A stretch of DNA of 64,000 nucleotides, taken from contig CAJUHH010000002.1 of the NCBI GenBank assembly GCA_910585965.1, forward strand, positions 62,001-126,000, written 5' to 3'. The position numbers and the translations under genes are program-made. The notes beneath the pieces were generated by a model that searched no databases, was not told where the DNA came from, and saw only the letters and a program-made list of their open reading frames with translations. Positions 35,300-43,804 of the stretch are shown here, piece after piece. This DNA comes from an uncultured Lachnospiraceae bacterium (GTDB lineage Bacteria; Bacillota; Clostridia; Lachnospirales; Lachnospiraceae). Numbering within the stretch: position 1 is the stretch's first letter; every line of letters starts with the position of its first letter.

Positions 35300-36835
35300 A
35301 TGCCAGCAAGTTTTACTTCTTTTTATTTTTTATGCTTTTATGCATTGATATTACTTATATATTATCTGATTCCCAAAAAAACGCAATGGGTTTTTTTGCT
35401 TTTTGCCAGTGCGGCATTTTATTTGCTGACTGGGGAAGGCATATTGATCCTATATCCGGCCGCCGCTTCGCTGATCGCTTATGGGACTGTCCGCTGGATG
35501 GCAGGGACGGAGGACGTAAAAAAACGCCGTCTGGCGTTGGGCATGGCATTGCTGCTCCTGGTCGGGGCGCTGGTCGCCCTGAAATATGTGAATTTTGGAA
35601 TCAATACGATCAATGCAGTCGCTTCTCTGTGCGGCACACAGGGAAAAATACTCAATGGTTTTGATTTTCTGGTGCCGCTCGGCATCTCTTTTTATACCTT
35701 TTCCATTTTGGGATATGTGATTGACGTATATAACGGGATAGCCAGGCCGCAGGGGAATTTTTTCAAAATCGCCTTATACGGCATGTATTTCCCCGCCATT
35801 TTGTCAGGGCCGATCCTTCGGTACCGGGAAGACGGGGAACAGTTTTTTGAACCGCACTCGTTTGATTACCGGCAGGTTACATTCGGCCTCCAGCGGATGG
35901 TATGGGGGTTTTTCAAGACTCTCGTCATATCGGAGAGGATGAACTTGGTAGTCAATACCGTATATGACAATTACGCTGCCTGGCCGGGCGCTTATATATG
36001 GATCGCCACGGTATGTTATGCTTTCCAGCTTTATACTAATTTTTCGGGATCCATGGATATCGTCCTCGGCATGTCGCAGACATTCGGCCTCCGTCTGCCG
36101 GAGAACTTCGAAACACCTTTTTTTTCCAAAAATATTTCGGAATATTGGCGCAGATGGCATATCAGCTTGGGCGTGTGGATGAAAGAATATGTTTTTTATC
36201 CCCTTCTGCGCACGAAAGCGTTTATGGATCTCGGGAAGAATTTACGAAAGAAATGGGGCAAAAAGAGGGGGAAACAGCTGACTACTTTTCTCGCGATGCT
36301 GATTCTCTGGTTTACGGTAGGGATATGGCACGGCGGGGACTGGAAATTCGTGATCGGTTCCGGCCTTCTTCATTGGTTTTATATCGTTTCCGGCGAACTG
36401 CTTGCGCCCTTTTATAAGAAATGCATGGAAAGGCTTTCCATTGACCCCAAGAGCAAATGGCTGGATGTTTTCCGGGTGCTGAGAACCTTTTTCCTTGTCA
36501 ATATCGGATTTGTCTTTTTCCGCGCGGCATCTACAACGGATGCCTGGCACATGCTTGTGAGCGCCGTCCGCGTATGGAACTGGGGGGAATTGCTTGGCGG
36601 AGGAATTTTTGCGCTGGGCCTGGATGTGATCGAATCGGTGATCGCTGTCGTATCGCTTGTGATGCTGTTTATCGTATCCCTTCTCCAGCAGAAGGGTTCC
36701 GTGCGGGAACGGATTGAGAAGAAGCCCGTTTGGGTTCGCTTCGCCCTGTGGTATGCTTTGCTCTTTTATATTATACTGCTGGGGCATTATGGGCCGGATT
36801 ACAGCGCGGCGGAGTTTATTTACCAGGGGTTTTAG
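35300..36835 (+). CDS. MBOAT O-acyltransferase, DltB/AlgI-like (copy 2, ACP-linked)
   Basis: 511 aa with about eleven helices; AAAGGAAA ribosome site. PLGISFYTFSILGYVIDVYN, FSGSMDIVLGMSQTFG, YWRRWHISLGVWMKEYVFYP, then GIWHGGDWKFVIGSGLLHW with the conserved histidines at about 344 and 358. The second histidine is followed by Trp instead of the Gly usual in AlgI, setting it apart from copies 1 and 3. As the MBOAT nearest the FkbH/ACP pair it is the best candidate to move the carrier-bound acyl group outward, as DltB does from DltC. Confidence 0.92.
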   Translation: MPASFTSFYFLCFYALILLIYYLIPKKTQWVFLLFASAAFYLLTGEGILILYPAAASLIAYGTVRWMAGTEDVKKRRLALGMALLLLVGALVALKYVNFGINTINAVASLCGTQGKILNGFDFLVPLGISFYTFSILGYVIDVYNGIARPQGNFFKIALYGMYFPAILSGPILRYREDGEQFFEPHSFDYRQVTFGLQRMVWGFFKTLVISERMNLVVNTVYDNYAAWPGAYIWIATVCYAFQLYTNFSGSMDIVLGMSQTFGLRLPENFETPFFSKNISEYWRRWHISLGVWMKEYVFYPLLRTKAFMDLGKNLRKKWGKKRGKQLTTFLAMLILWFTVGIWHGGDWKFVIGSGLLHWFYIVSGELLAPFYKKCMERLSIDPKSKWLDVFRVLRTFFLVNIGFVFFRAASTTDAWHMLVSAVRVWNWGELLGGGIFALGLDVIESVIAVVSLVMLFIVSLLQQKGSVRERIEKKPVWVRFALWYALLFYIILLGHYGPDYSAAEFIYQGF

Positions 36836-36916
36836 AAAAGGGGTATGGTTACATGTGCATTTGTGGTAAGATAATGGCGCGGAACAATAGAACAAATCAG
36901 AAATTGGAGGAATAAA

Positions 36917-37597
36917 ATGGACAGACCTGTTACAACATTATTTATGCTGATGTCTGTAGATGGCAAAATCAGCACTGGCGCATCCGATCATTTGGACGTG
37001 GATAAGGATTTTCCTAAAATTGCGGGAGTGAAGGAGGGCTTGCATCAATATTATGAAATAGAGCAGACCACAGACTTGTGGTCGCTGAATTCCGGGAGAG
37101 TGCAGGCCAAGATCGGCATTAATACAGCGGACATGCCAAATAAAACGCCAGTATCCTTTGTCGTAATGGATAATAAACATTTGGAGGAACATGGCATACG
37201 TTATCTTTGCGCATTATCCAAACAATTTGTGCTGGTTACATCCAACGAAAAACACCCGGCATTTGAAATGGAAGAAGATAATCTCCATATCATATATCAA
37301 AAGGAACTGTCGCTGCAAGATGTTCTTGCAAAACTCAAATCAGAATATAGTTGTGAGAGGCTAACGATACAAACCGGCGGTACATTAAACGGACTGTTTC
37401 TTCGTGAAAAACTGATAGATTATATCGATATTGTCGTAGCGCCTGTATTAATTGGCGGTAAAGATACATCCACTTTAATTGATGGAAAATCCTTGCTGTC
37501 AGAAAGCGAATTATCCGGGTTAGGTGTGCTGAAATTGCAGGAATGTGTAGTTTTGGAGGACTCATACCTTAGATTACGTTATGAGGTAATTCGCTGA
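36917..37597 (+). CDS. RibD C-terminal/dihydrofolate reductase-fold protein
   Basis: 226 aa with a GGAGG site. RPVTTLFMLMSVDGKIST, LWSLNSGRV and the late LTIQTGGTLNGLFLREKLIDYIDIVVAPVLIGGKDT are characteristic of the RibD C-terminal reductase domain, which reduces a pyrimidine ribosyl intermediate in riboflavin synthesis; stand-alone copies are common and of unknown use. The gene is richer in A/T and codon use differs from its glycan-locus neighbours. It lies directly upstream of the 63-bp inverted repeat, suggesting separate arrival. Confidence 0.85.
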   Translation: MDRPVTTLFMLMSVDGKISTGASDHLDVDKDFPKIAGVKEGLHQYYEIEQTTDLWSLNSGRVQAKIGINTADMPNKTPVSFVVMDNKHLEEHGIRYLCALSKQFVLVTSNEKHPAFEMEEDNLHIIYQKELSLQDVLAKLKSEYSCERLTIQTGGTLNGLFLREKLIDYIDIVVAPVLIGGKDTSTLIDGKSLLSESELSGLGVLKLQECVVLEDSYLRLRYEVIR

Positions 37598-37600
37598 CAG

Positions 37601-37756
37601 CTTTCTATATTACGGAAATCAATTTTTGCAAAGGGCATGGCGCACCGAAAAGCAGGGGGAAACGGCGGCGGCCTGGGAAGGGGCTGGCCGCCGCCGTTTC
37701 CCCCTGCTTTTCGGTGCGCCATGCCCTTTGCAAAAATTGATTTCCGTACTTTCTAT
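37601..37756. mobile_element. Perfect 63-bp inverted repeat flanked by CTTTCTAT direct repeats (MITE-like)
   Basis: Arms 37611-37673 and 37686-37748 are perfect reverse complements (63 of 63), around a 12-nt centre. CTTTCTAT occurs at 37601-37608 and again at 37749-37756, like an 8-bp target duplication. No open frame or transposase inside. As RNA it would form a very long hairpin, so an exceptional terminator or processing site is the alternative. It fills most of the 265-bp gap between the RibD-like and GT2 genes. Confidence 0.6.
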
Positions 37757-37862
37757 CCCCCATATATAGACGAAACGGCAGGATTCTGTTAAAATATACC
37801 TTATGGCGGCATACTATAGAGGACGACACAGAACAAATTTGAGAAGGAATAGAGAGTAAGAA

Positions 37863-38804
37863 ATGGATAAAATTGCAGTTTTAATACCATGCTATAACGA
37901 GGAAAAAACGATTGCGAAGGTAGTGCGCGATGCGAGGGCGGCGCTGCCGGAGGCGGTGGTTTATGTATATAACAATAATTCCAGCGACAGGACGGCAGAG
38001 CTGGCTGAGGAGGCCGGGGCGCTGGTGCGGAATGAATATATGCAGGGGAAGGGAAATGTGATCCGGCGCATGTTCCGGGAAGTGCAGGCAGAGTGCTATG
38101 TGATGGTGGACGGGGATGATACTTACCCGATGGAATATGCCGGAGAGATGGTGGACAAGGTGCTGAACCATAACGCGGATATGGTGGTGGGGGACAGGCT
38201 GTCATCCACATATTTTACGGAAAATAAAAGGCCTTTCCATAATATGGGGAACAGTCTGGTCAGGGGGAGTATTAACCGTCTGTTTGGCTGTGATATTAAG
38301 GATATTATGACGGGATACCGGGCTTTCAGTTATGGTTTTGTCAAAACTTTTCCAGTGCTGTCCAAAGGGTTTGAGATTGAGACGGAGATGACGATCCATG
38401 CGGTGTCCAATAATATGCAGATAGAAAATGTGATCGTAGATTACAGGGACAGGCCGGAAGGCAGCGAGTCCAAATTGAACACATATGCCGACGGCCTGAA
38501 GGTGCTTGGAACCATAGGGAAACTGTATAAGGATTATAAACCCCTCGGTTTCTTTACATTGTTGGCTGTGCTGCTGGCGGCGGTGTCGATTGTTTTTTTT
38601 ATTCCGATTCTGGTGGATTTTATCAGAACAGGGGTGGTGGATAAGTTTCCTACGTTGTTTGTATGCGGATTTGTTATGTTGGCGGCGATACAATCCTTTT
38701 TTTCAGGACTGATCCTGTCCAATATGGCGCTGAAAAACAGGAGGGATTTTGAATTCCGGCTGAATATGATCCAAGGGAGGAAAGAGCATGGGGACGTGGA
38801 CTGA
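37863..38804 (+). CDS. GT2 polyprenyl-phosphate glycosyltransferase
   Basis: 313 aa. GT-A domain: VLIPCYNEEKTIAKVV, NNNSSDRT, MVDGDDTYP (DxD motif), DIMTGYRAFS, and KGFEIETEMTIHA, closely matching DPM1-like enzymes, with two C-terminal membrane helices (about 228-285). It makes a polyprenyl-phosphate sugar at the cytoplasmic face. The next gene's GGAGG site and start lie inside its 3' end (17-nt overlap), so the two multi-spanning proteins downstream are probable users of its product. Confidence 0.9.
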   Translation: MDKIAVLIPCYNEEKTIAKVVRDARAALPEAVVYVYNNNSSDRTAELAEEAGALVRNEYMQGKGNVIRRMFREVQAECYVMVDGDDTYPMEYAGEMVDKVLNHNADMVVGDRLSSTYFTENKRPFHNMGNSLVRGSINRLFGCDIKDIMTGYRAFSYGFVKTFPVLSKGFEIETEMTIHAVSNNMQIENVIVDYRDRPEGSESKLNTYADGLKVLGTIGKLYKDYKPLGFFTLLAVLLAAVSIVFFIPILVDFIRTGVVDKFPTLFVCGFVMLAAIQSFFSGLILSNMALKNRRDFEFRLNMIQGRKEHGDVD

Positions 38805-40173
38805 CACCAGAAAGAAAACGGGGAACAAGCTGGATAAATGGGATATTGGCTTATTGGCGGCGGCATTGGGCTTTTATCTCTTTTTTGCATTTTATGACGG
38901 GCCTGCGTTGACAAAAGATTCCCTCAGCTATATGACGATGGATTTGACAAGGGAGCCTTTGTATCCTACATTCCTTTGGATCTTCCGGCGGATCTTCGGC
39001 GAGGAAGGCTATTTAATGCCGGTGGTGGTCGTCCAGAGCATTCTTGCGGCTTATGCGGCATGGAAGCTGGCTGTGACGGTAAAGAGGGACAAGGGAAACA
39101 GCAATCTGCTGGCCCTGCTTTCGGTGGCGTTTCAGTTCGGCGTTACTATTTTATGCCGCTTTGTGGCGATACGGCGTTCTTCTTATATCAACTGTATTAT
39201 GACGGAAGGGATTGGCCTGTCGCTATATGTTCTGTTTATCGTGCAGCTGTATCAGTATATAACGAAAGAGAAGGCAAGGAACCTGGCGGGGACAGTGTTG
39301 TTCGCTTTTTTGCTTGTGAATCTGCGAAAACAGATGCTGGTTACGATTTGTCTGATGGCGGCTGTTTTTATCCTTTATTATCTGTTAAAAGAAAGGAAAA
39401 TAAAGAGGTTGGCGGTTCTGCTTGCTTTGACTGCGGGAATTTTTGTGGCTTGCCGGTTTACGGATAAGCTTTATAATTATTGTTTCAGAGGCGTGTGGGT
39501 CGAGCATTCCGGCAATTCCATGGGAATGCTTTGTACGTTGATTTATACGGCAGGGGAAGAGGATGCGGACTTGTTCGAGGATGAGACGCTGCGCAGTTTT
39601 TATGAAGAGATTTCTGACGAAGCGGACAGGCAGGGGCTGAAGATTGCTTATGCGCCCGAAGGCTGGGTGGAATTGTCTTCCCACTATGCGGACAGCTATG
39701 ATGCGATCGGATATGGCATTATTAACCCGGTCGTGCAGGGATATATCAAAGAATACGACGGATATACCGGAGTGGAAGCGGCTTTAAAATATGACGAGTA
39801 TTGCAATGCCATGGTAAAGACATTGCTCGGCCAGGAAAAAGGGGATCTGGTAAAAGTGCTTGCGTCAAATACGTGGAAGGGGTTTGTCAATTCCATCGCC
39901 AGGGTAAACCGTTACTTGAACTGGTATGCAATAGCGGCCTATCTTTTGTATCTGGGTCTTTATGCGCGTCGCATATGGAAGAATAAAAGCTGGGCGAAGC
40001 CGGATAAGAGTGCGTCTATGGCGGAAGTCGTGCTGGGGGGCATAGCGGCGAATTCTTTTGTGGTGGGAGCGATGATCTTCTGCCAGCCCCGCTATATGAT
40101 TTACAGTATGGGACTGTTTTACACGGCCTTGTCGATGATGCTTTATGATGAAGTAAAAGGCCGGATGGCGTAA
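38788..40173 (+). CDS. Multi-spanning membrane protein, GT-C-like
   Basis: 461 aa with about ten helices and a large outer loop (about 240-345). The first outer loop has GPALTKDSLSYMTMDLTREPLYPTFL, in which the acidic/aromatic pattern resembles GT39/ArnT-type transferases, and CQPRYMIYSMGLFY near the C-terminus resembles the R-Y motif of such enzymes. Probable transferase of a polyprenyl-linked sugar onto an extracellular glycan. Overlaps the GT2 gene and belongs to the same operon. Exact family not recognised. Confidence 0.7.
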   Translation: MGTWTDTRKKTGNKLDKWDIGLLAAALGFYLFFAFYDGPALTKDSLSYMTMDLTREPLYPTFLWIFRRIFGEEGYLMPVVVVQSILAAYAAWKLAVTVKRDKGNSNLLALLSVAFQFGVTILCRFVAIRRSSYINCIMTEGIGLSLYVLFIVQLYQYITKEKARNLAGTVLFAFLLVNLRKQMLVTICLMAAVFILYYLLKERKIKRLAVLLALTAGIFVACRFTDKLYNYCFRGVWVEHSGNSMGMLCTLIYTAGEEDADLFEDETLRSFYEEISDEADRQGLKIAYAPEGWVELSSHYADSYDAIGYGIINPVVQGYIKEYDGYTGVEAALKYDEYCNAMVKTLLGQEKGDLVKVLASNTWKGFVNSIARVNRYLNWYAIAAYLLYLGLYARRIWKNKSWAKPDKSASMAEVVLGGIAANSFVVGAMIFCQPRYMIYSMGLFYTALSMMLYDEVKGRMA

Positions 40174-40204
40174 CAGGGATGGGACGAAGGAAAATGGGTA
40201 GAAG

Positions 40205-41974
40205 ATGAAGAAAAAAATAATCGGTAAGTGGTATATTATTTTCATAGCGGCGTTTTTCGTGTCCGTTTCCGCTGTTTATGCTGTTTTCGGGGAAAGCAGT
40301 TATATTGCGGTACATGACAATCTGGATCTTTTTATGGCGCAGTTCGGAATGATGAAAAATACGGGCAGTTTTTTTTCCCATGGCGTGGATGTGCCTTTTT
40401 TAGGCGGGGTTGCGAGGGACAATCTGCCCTCGGAGCTGTCCCTTTACACGTTGCTTTATTTTCTATTTCCCTCTTTTACGGCCTATATAATTGGATATTT
40501 GCTGAAAATAGCGATATCCCTGGCATCGGTCTGGCTGCTGGCCGGGGAATGGTACGGGGAAGATTTTGCGAAATATAAGCCGATGGCGGCTATGATGGGG
40601 TTTTGCTATGGGATTTTAAATTTATTTCCGGCTTTTGGCATTCCGTTCGCGTCGATTCCATTGGCGCTGTATCTTCTGCTGCGGATCTATAGGAAGCCGT
40701 CGGCGAAGCTGTATGTCTTGTTGTTCTGTTATCCCTTTTTGTCTTATTTTTCCTACCATGGTTTTTTTATTCTGGCTTATCTTCTGGCAGGGATTATCTG
40801 GCTGGGCATCCGGGATCGGAAAGCGCCGTTATCTTTGATGGCCGCCCTGGTTGTCTTAGGACTTGGGTATGTATTTTTTGAATATCGGTTATTTTATGTC
40901 ATGCTTTTTGGCGGCGTGGAAACGATCCGCTCGACTATGGTGGAAGCGGATCTGGGACTGTGGGAAATCATGGCCCAGAGTGCGGATGTATGGCTGCATG
41001 GCATGTTCCATGCGGAGAGCGTCCACGATAAGCTGGTTTTATGGGTCTGCGTAGGTTACTTCTTTTATTTAAACGGAAAATATGCGGCGGAGCGGAAGTA
41101 TAGGGAGATGTTTCATGATGTCTATAATCTGCTGATGCTGCTTCTGGTATTTAACAGCGCGGTATATGGCATTTATAACTGGGGGGCATTCCGGCGGATG
41201 GTGGAAACGCTTCTGCCTCCTCTGAAAGGTTTCCAGTTCAACCGTACGGTGTTTTTCAGTCCTTTTCTATGGTATGGGGCATTTTTTATGATTCTGCAGA
41301 GGATGTATGCGTATTCTGCTGAGAGGGAAGGCAAGGGGCTGCTCCGGCGCGGCAGCCGTCTGGCGGCGAATGCGCTGGCTTTGGCAGCAGCGGCGGTGAT
41401 CCTTTTGATGCCTTCCAGATACAATGATTTGTTTTTTACTTGCAAGAATAAGGCGTTGGAACTGCTGAAAGGAAAAGAAGCCGATGAAATGAATTTCCAG
41501 GAATTTTATTCTTGTGAATTGTTTGAGTCTATCAAACAGGATATCGGTTATGCGGGGGAATGGTCGGCAGCCTACGGTTTTCATCCGGCGGTACTGGAGT
41601 ATAACGGGATTGCCACATTGGACGGCTATCTCGGTTTTTATCCGCAAAGCTATAAAGAAGACTTCCGCAGGATTATTGCTCCTGCTTTGGAACGGGTGGA
41701 GGCCAGCCGGGTTTATTATGACGACTGGGGGGCCAGGGCTTATCTTTATTCGGGAACGGATCTTTCCGTGGTGAGCCAGTTTAAATCTTTTACGGTGGAA
41801 GACAAGGACATTTATATAGACGTGAGAGCGTTTGAAGAGCTTGGGGGAAGCTATATCTTCTCCCGGTTTGAACTGAGCAATGCCGAAGAGGCCGGGCTGT
41901 ATCTGGTAAAGGCTTATGAGCCGGAAGAAGCTCCTTATGCGGTTTATGTATACCGCTGCGGGGGCGGCGGATGA
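40205..41974 (+). CDS. DUF6044-like multi-spanning protein
   Basis: 589 aa: about ten helices to residue ~410, then an extracytoplasmic C-terminal part. The first loop AVHDNLDLFMAQFGMM and VPFLGGVARDNLPSE match the DUF6044 family of clostridial surface-glycan loci. The HDNLD acidic motif is in the position of GT-C catalytic residues. Its ribosome site is weak (GGTAGAAG), and with 31 bp to the preceding gene it is probably cotranscribed. Function inferred from context only. Confidence 0.72.
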   Translation: MKKKIIGKWYIIFIAAFFVSVSAVYAVFGESSYIAVHDNLDLFMAQFGMMKNTGSFFSHGVDVPFLGGVARDNLPSELSLYTLLYFLFPSFTAYIIGYLLKIAISLASVWLLAGEWYGEDFAKYKPMAAMMGFCYGILNLFPAFGIPFASIPLALYLLLRIYRKPSAKLYVLLFCYPFLSYFSYHGFFILAYLLAGIIWLGIRDRKAPLSLMAALVVLGLGYVFFEYRLFYVMLFGGVETIRSTMVEADLGLWEIMAQSADVWLHGMFHAESVHDKLVLWVCVGYFFYLNGKYAAERKYREMFHDVYNLLMLLLVFNSAVYGIYNWGAFRRMVETLLPPLKGFQFNRTVFFSPFLWYGAFFMILQRMYAYSAEREGKGLLRRGSRLAANALALAAAAVILLMPSRYNDLFFTCKNKALELLKGKEADEMNFQEFYSCELFESIKQDIGYAGEWSAAYGFHPAVLEYNGIATLDGYLGFYPQSYKEDFRRIIAPALERVEASRVYYDDWGARAYLYSGTDLSVVSQFKSFTVEDKDIYIDVRAFEELGGSYIFSRFELSNAEEAGLYLVKAYEPEEAPYAVYVYRCGGGG

Positions 41975-41992
41975 AAGAAGGGAAGGGAATAG

Positions 41993-43420
41993 ATGGAGAG
42001 GAAAAGAAGCCGGATGGGAAGGACAGGGCATCCGAAGGGGAAAAAGGAAAGGCTGGAGCTGGCGGCAGAGATCGTCTTTTATCTGCTCGTATTCGCTTCC
42101 ATCACATGTTTCGCCGTGGTGCAGCCTTTTGGCGACCCGCCGGATGAGATCAACCGATTTAAGGTAGTGGATTACATATGCCGCCATGGCGTGCTGCCCC
42201 ATGGAGCCGATCCGGAAGTCATTCTGGCGGGATATGGCGCGTCATATGCTTTCCAGCCTATGCTGACATATATTATCCAGGGGTTTCTGCTCCGGTTTTT
42301 AAAATTGTTTACGGAAGACGGCGGCATGCTTCTTCTGGCGGCGCGTATGGTCAATGTATGCTTCGGCGTTCTGATGGCTTATTTTGTCCGCCAGACGGCG
42401 AAGGAAGCTTGGAGGAACCCTTATATCCAATGGACCTTTACGCTGCTGGTGGTATTCCTGCCCCAGAATATTTTTATCCATTCCTATGTGAATACGGATT
42501 CTATGGCGATGCTGTCGGTTTCTATGATTTTCTATGCGCTTCTCAGGGCAAAAAGGACGGATTTTGACAGGAAGGGCTGCCTCTTGTTGTCCATGGGGAT
42601 CGTGTTGTGCGCCATGTCCTATTATAATGCATATGGGATCATTCTGGCGGCGATTCTGCTTTTTTTAGTCCGATATATTCATTTTGACAGAGGGATTCGG
42701 ATCGAATGGAAGCCGTTGCTTCGGAAAGGGTTCTATATCTCGCTTGTTGTCCTTCTGGGGATCGGCTGGTGGTTTGCGAGGAATGCCGTTTTGTATGACG
42801 GAGATATGATCGCTATGAATGCCAGAAGGGAATGCGCGATCCTGACAGCCACCGAGGAATATAATCCTTTGACGAGATTTACTTACCAGAATGCAGGAAA
42901 AAGCCTGAGGGAGATGCTGTTTGATACGGGATATATTACGTTGATGAGGGACAGCTTTATTGCAATGTTCGGGCCGATGATCATTCCGACCCATGGTCTG
43001 ATCTATATTTATTATAAAAGGCTTTGGATCGTCGGATGCATAGCGGCGTTCCTTCCTGTGGAAAAGATCAGGGCCGTATGTGGAAAAGGAGAGAGAAAAG
43101 AACAGGAATGGAAAAGGACGGAATGGGATGGGAGATATAGGGCGGCTTTTTACATATGCATGGCGATGTTCTGTGCGATTACGATCGGACTGTGCATTTA
43201 TTACTCCTATACATGGGAATTCCAGCCCCAGGGGAGGTATATCCTGCCGATCCTGATTCCGTTTATGTATCTGGTTACGCTGGGGATCGGGAAATTATAT
43301 CGGCTGTCCGATATGATACGTCCCATAATTGGAAAAATCGTTTGCCTCGGCGTGATGGTGTATGTGATGGCAGCATTTGCATATAGCCTGTTTGATCGGT
43401 TTTTGGGGTATTATTTATGA
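41993..43420 (+). CDS. DUF2142-like multi-spanning protein
   Basis: 475 aa. A basic cytoplasmic N-terminus (about 1-25) precedes about twelve helices. QPFGDPPDEINRFKVVDY after the first helix and WEFQPQGRYILPILIP near the end are hallmarks of DUF2142, a GT-C-like family. Probably another outer-face sugar transferase in the same operon as the upstream GT2 gene. The remains of a toxin-antitoxin unit begin immediately after its stop codon. Confidence 0.78.
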   Translation: MERKRSRMGRTGHPKGKKERLELAAEIVFYLLVFASITCFAVVQPFGDPPDEINRFKVVDYICRHGVLPHGADPEVILAGYGASYAFQPMLTYIIQGFLLRFLKLFTEDGGMLLLAARMVNVCFGVLMAYFVRQTAKEAWRNPYIQWTFTLLVVFLPQNIFIHSYVNTDSMAMLSVSMIFYALLRAKRTDFDRKGCLLLSMGIVLCAMSYYNAYGIILAAILLFLVRYIHFDRGIRIEWKPLLRKGFYISLVVLLGIGWWFARNAVLYDGDMIAMNARRECAILTATEEYNPLTRFTYQNAGKSLREMLFDTGYITLMRDSFIAMFGPMIIPTHGLIYIYYKRLWIVGCIAAFLPVEKIRAVCGKGERKEQEWKRTEWDGRYRAAFYICMAMFCAITIGLCIYYSYTWEFQPQGRYILPILIPFMYLVTLGIGKLYRLSDMIRPIIGKIVCLGVMVYVMAAFAYSLFDRFLGYYL

Positions 43421-43445
43421 AATATCGAACGCGCTGGAAAGGGAT

Positions 43446-43535
43446 ACATACCAGATTTTAACCCTGTTATTTTTGGGTGGTAACTTCCTGATGGCGTTGC
43501 TTGCTTACTTAGACAGTAGGGAAAAGCGCAAATAA
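43446..43535 (+). pseudogene. Holin-like type I toxin remnant without start codon
   Basis: The frame ends ILTLLFLGGNFLMALLAYLD followed by SREKRK and a stop, the hydrophobic helix plus basic tail typical of short Firmicutes holin-like toxins. Upstream GGAAAGGG is a good ribosome site, but the expected ATG-ACA-TAC reads AT-ACA-TAC, as if one G was lost, leaving no start in frame at the usual place. The small size makes this easy to miss. Probably inactive. Confidence 0.5.
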
Positions 43536-43630
43536 ATAAGCCCGCCTTGTTTACTTGACCGTACTCAGGTAGGCTTATATACCTAAACCGGGAGGTCAAC
43601 CACTTTGTGGGCGGTTGTTTTCCCTTTCAT
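43530..43630 (-). ncRNA. Antisense RNA of the type I toxin unit (predicted)
   Basis: Transcript predicted from the promoter at 43637-43665, ending at a hairpin (43538-43547 / 43567-43576, AAGCCnnCCT pairing with one mismatch) followed by ATTTATTT on the minus strand. It overlaps the 3' end of the toxin remnant, the tail-to-tail layout of txpA/ratA-type systems. Contains a CCAC-AAA-GTGG hairpin. Confidence 0.45.
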
Positions 43631-43636
43631 ATGGTT

Positions 43637-43665
43637 ACTATAGCATACAGATGTACGGGATGCAA
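43637..43665 (-). promoter_or_regulatory. Promoter of the predicted antisense RNA
   Basis: Minus strand: -35 TTGCAT (43660-43665), 17-nt spacer, -10 TATAGT (43637-43642). No gene starts downstream on that strand, consistent with a non-coding transcript. The remaining bases to 43804 hold only the leader of the radical SAM gene. Confidence 0.55.
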
Positions 43666-43804
43666 GTGAAAATGTTGCACTATGGGATAATAATTGCTAT
43701 TCATAGAACCAGAGGGAAATCAAACGCATCCTTGACCATATCCACATTCAATGATAATATAAATAACGGCAACAAAAACAACGAAAAAAAGGAGGCAGCG
43801 ACCG

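Noticed and set aside
37611..37748. Inverted repeat as an ordinary intrinsic terminator
   Set aside because: Arms of 63 bp are far longer than needed and no T-run follows the second arm; the direct repeats at both edges suggest insertion.
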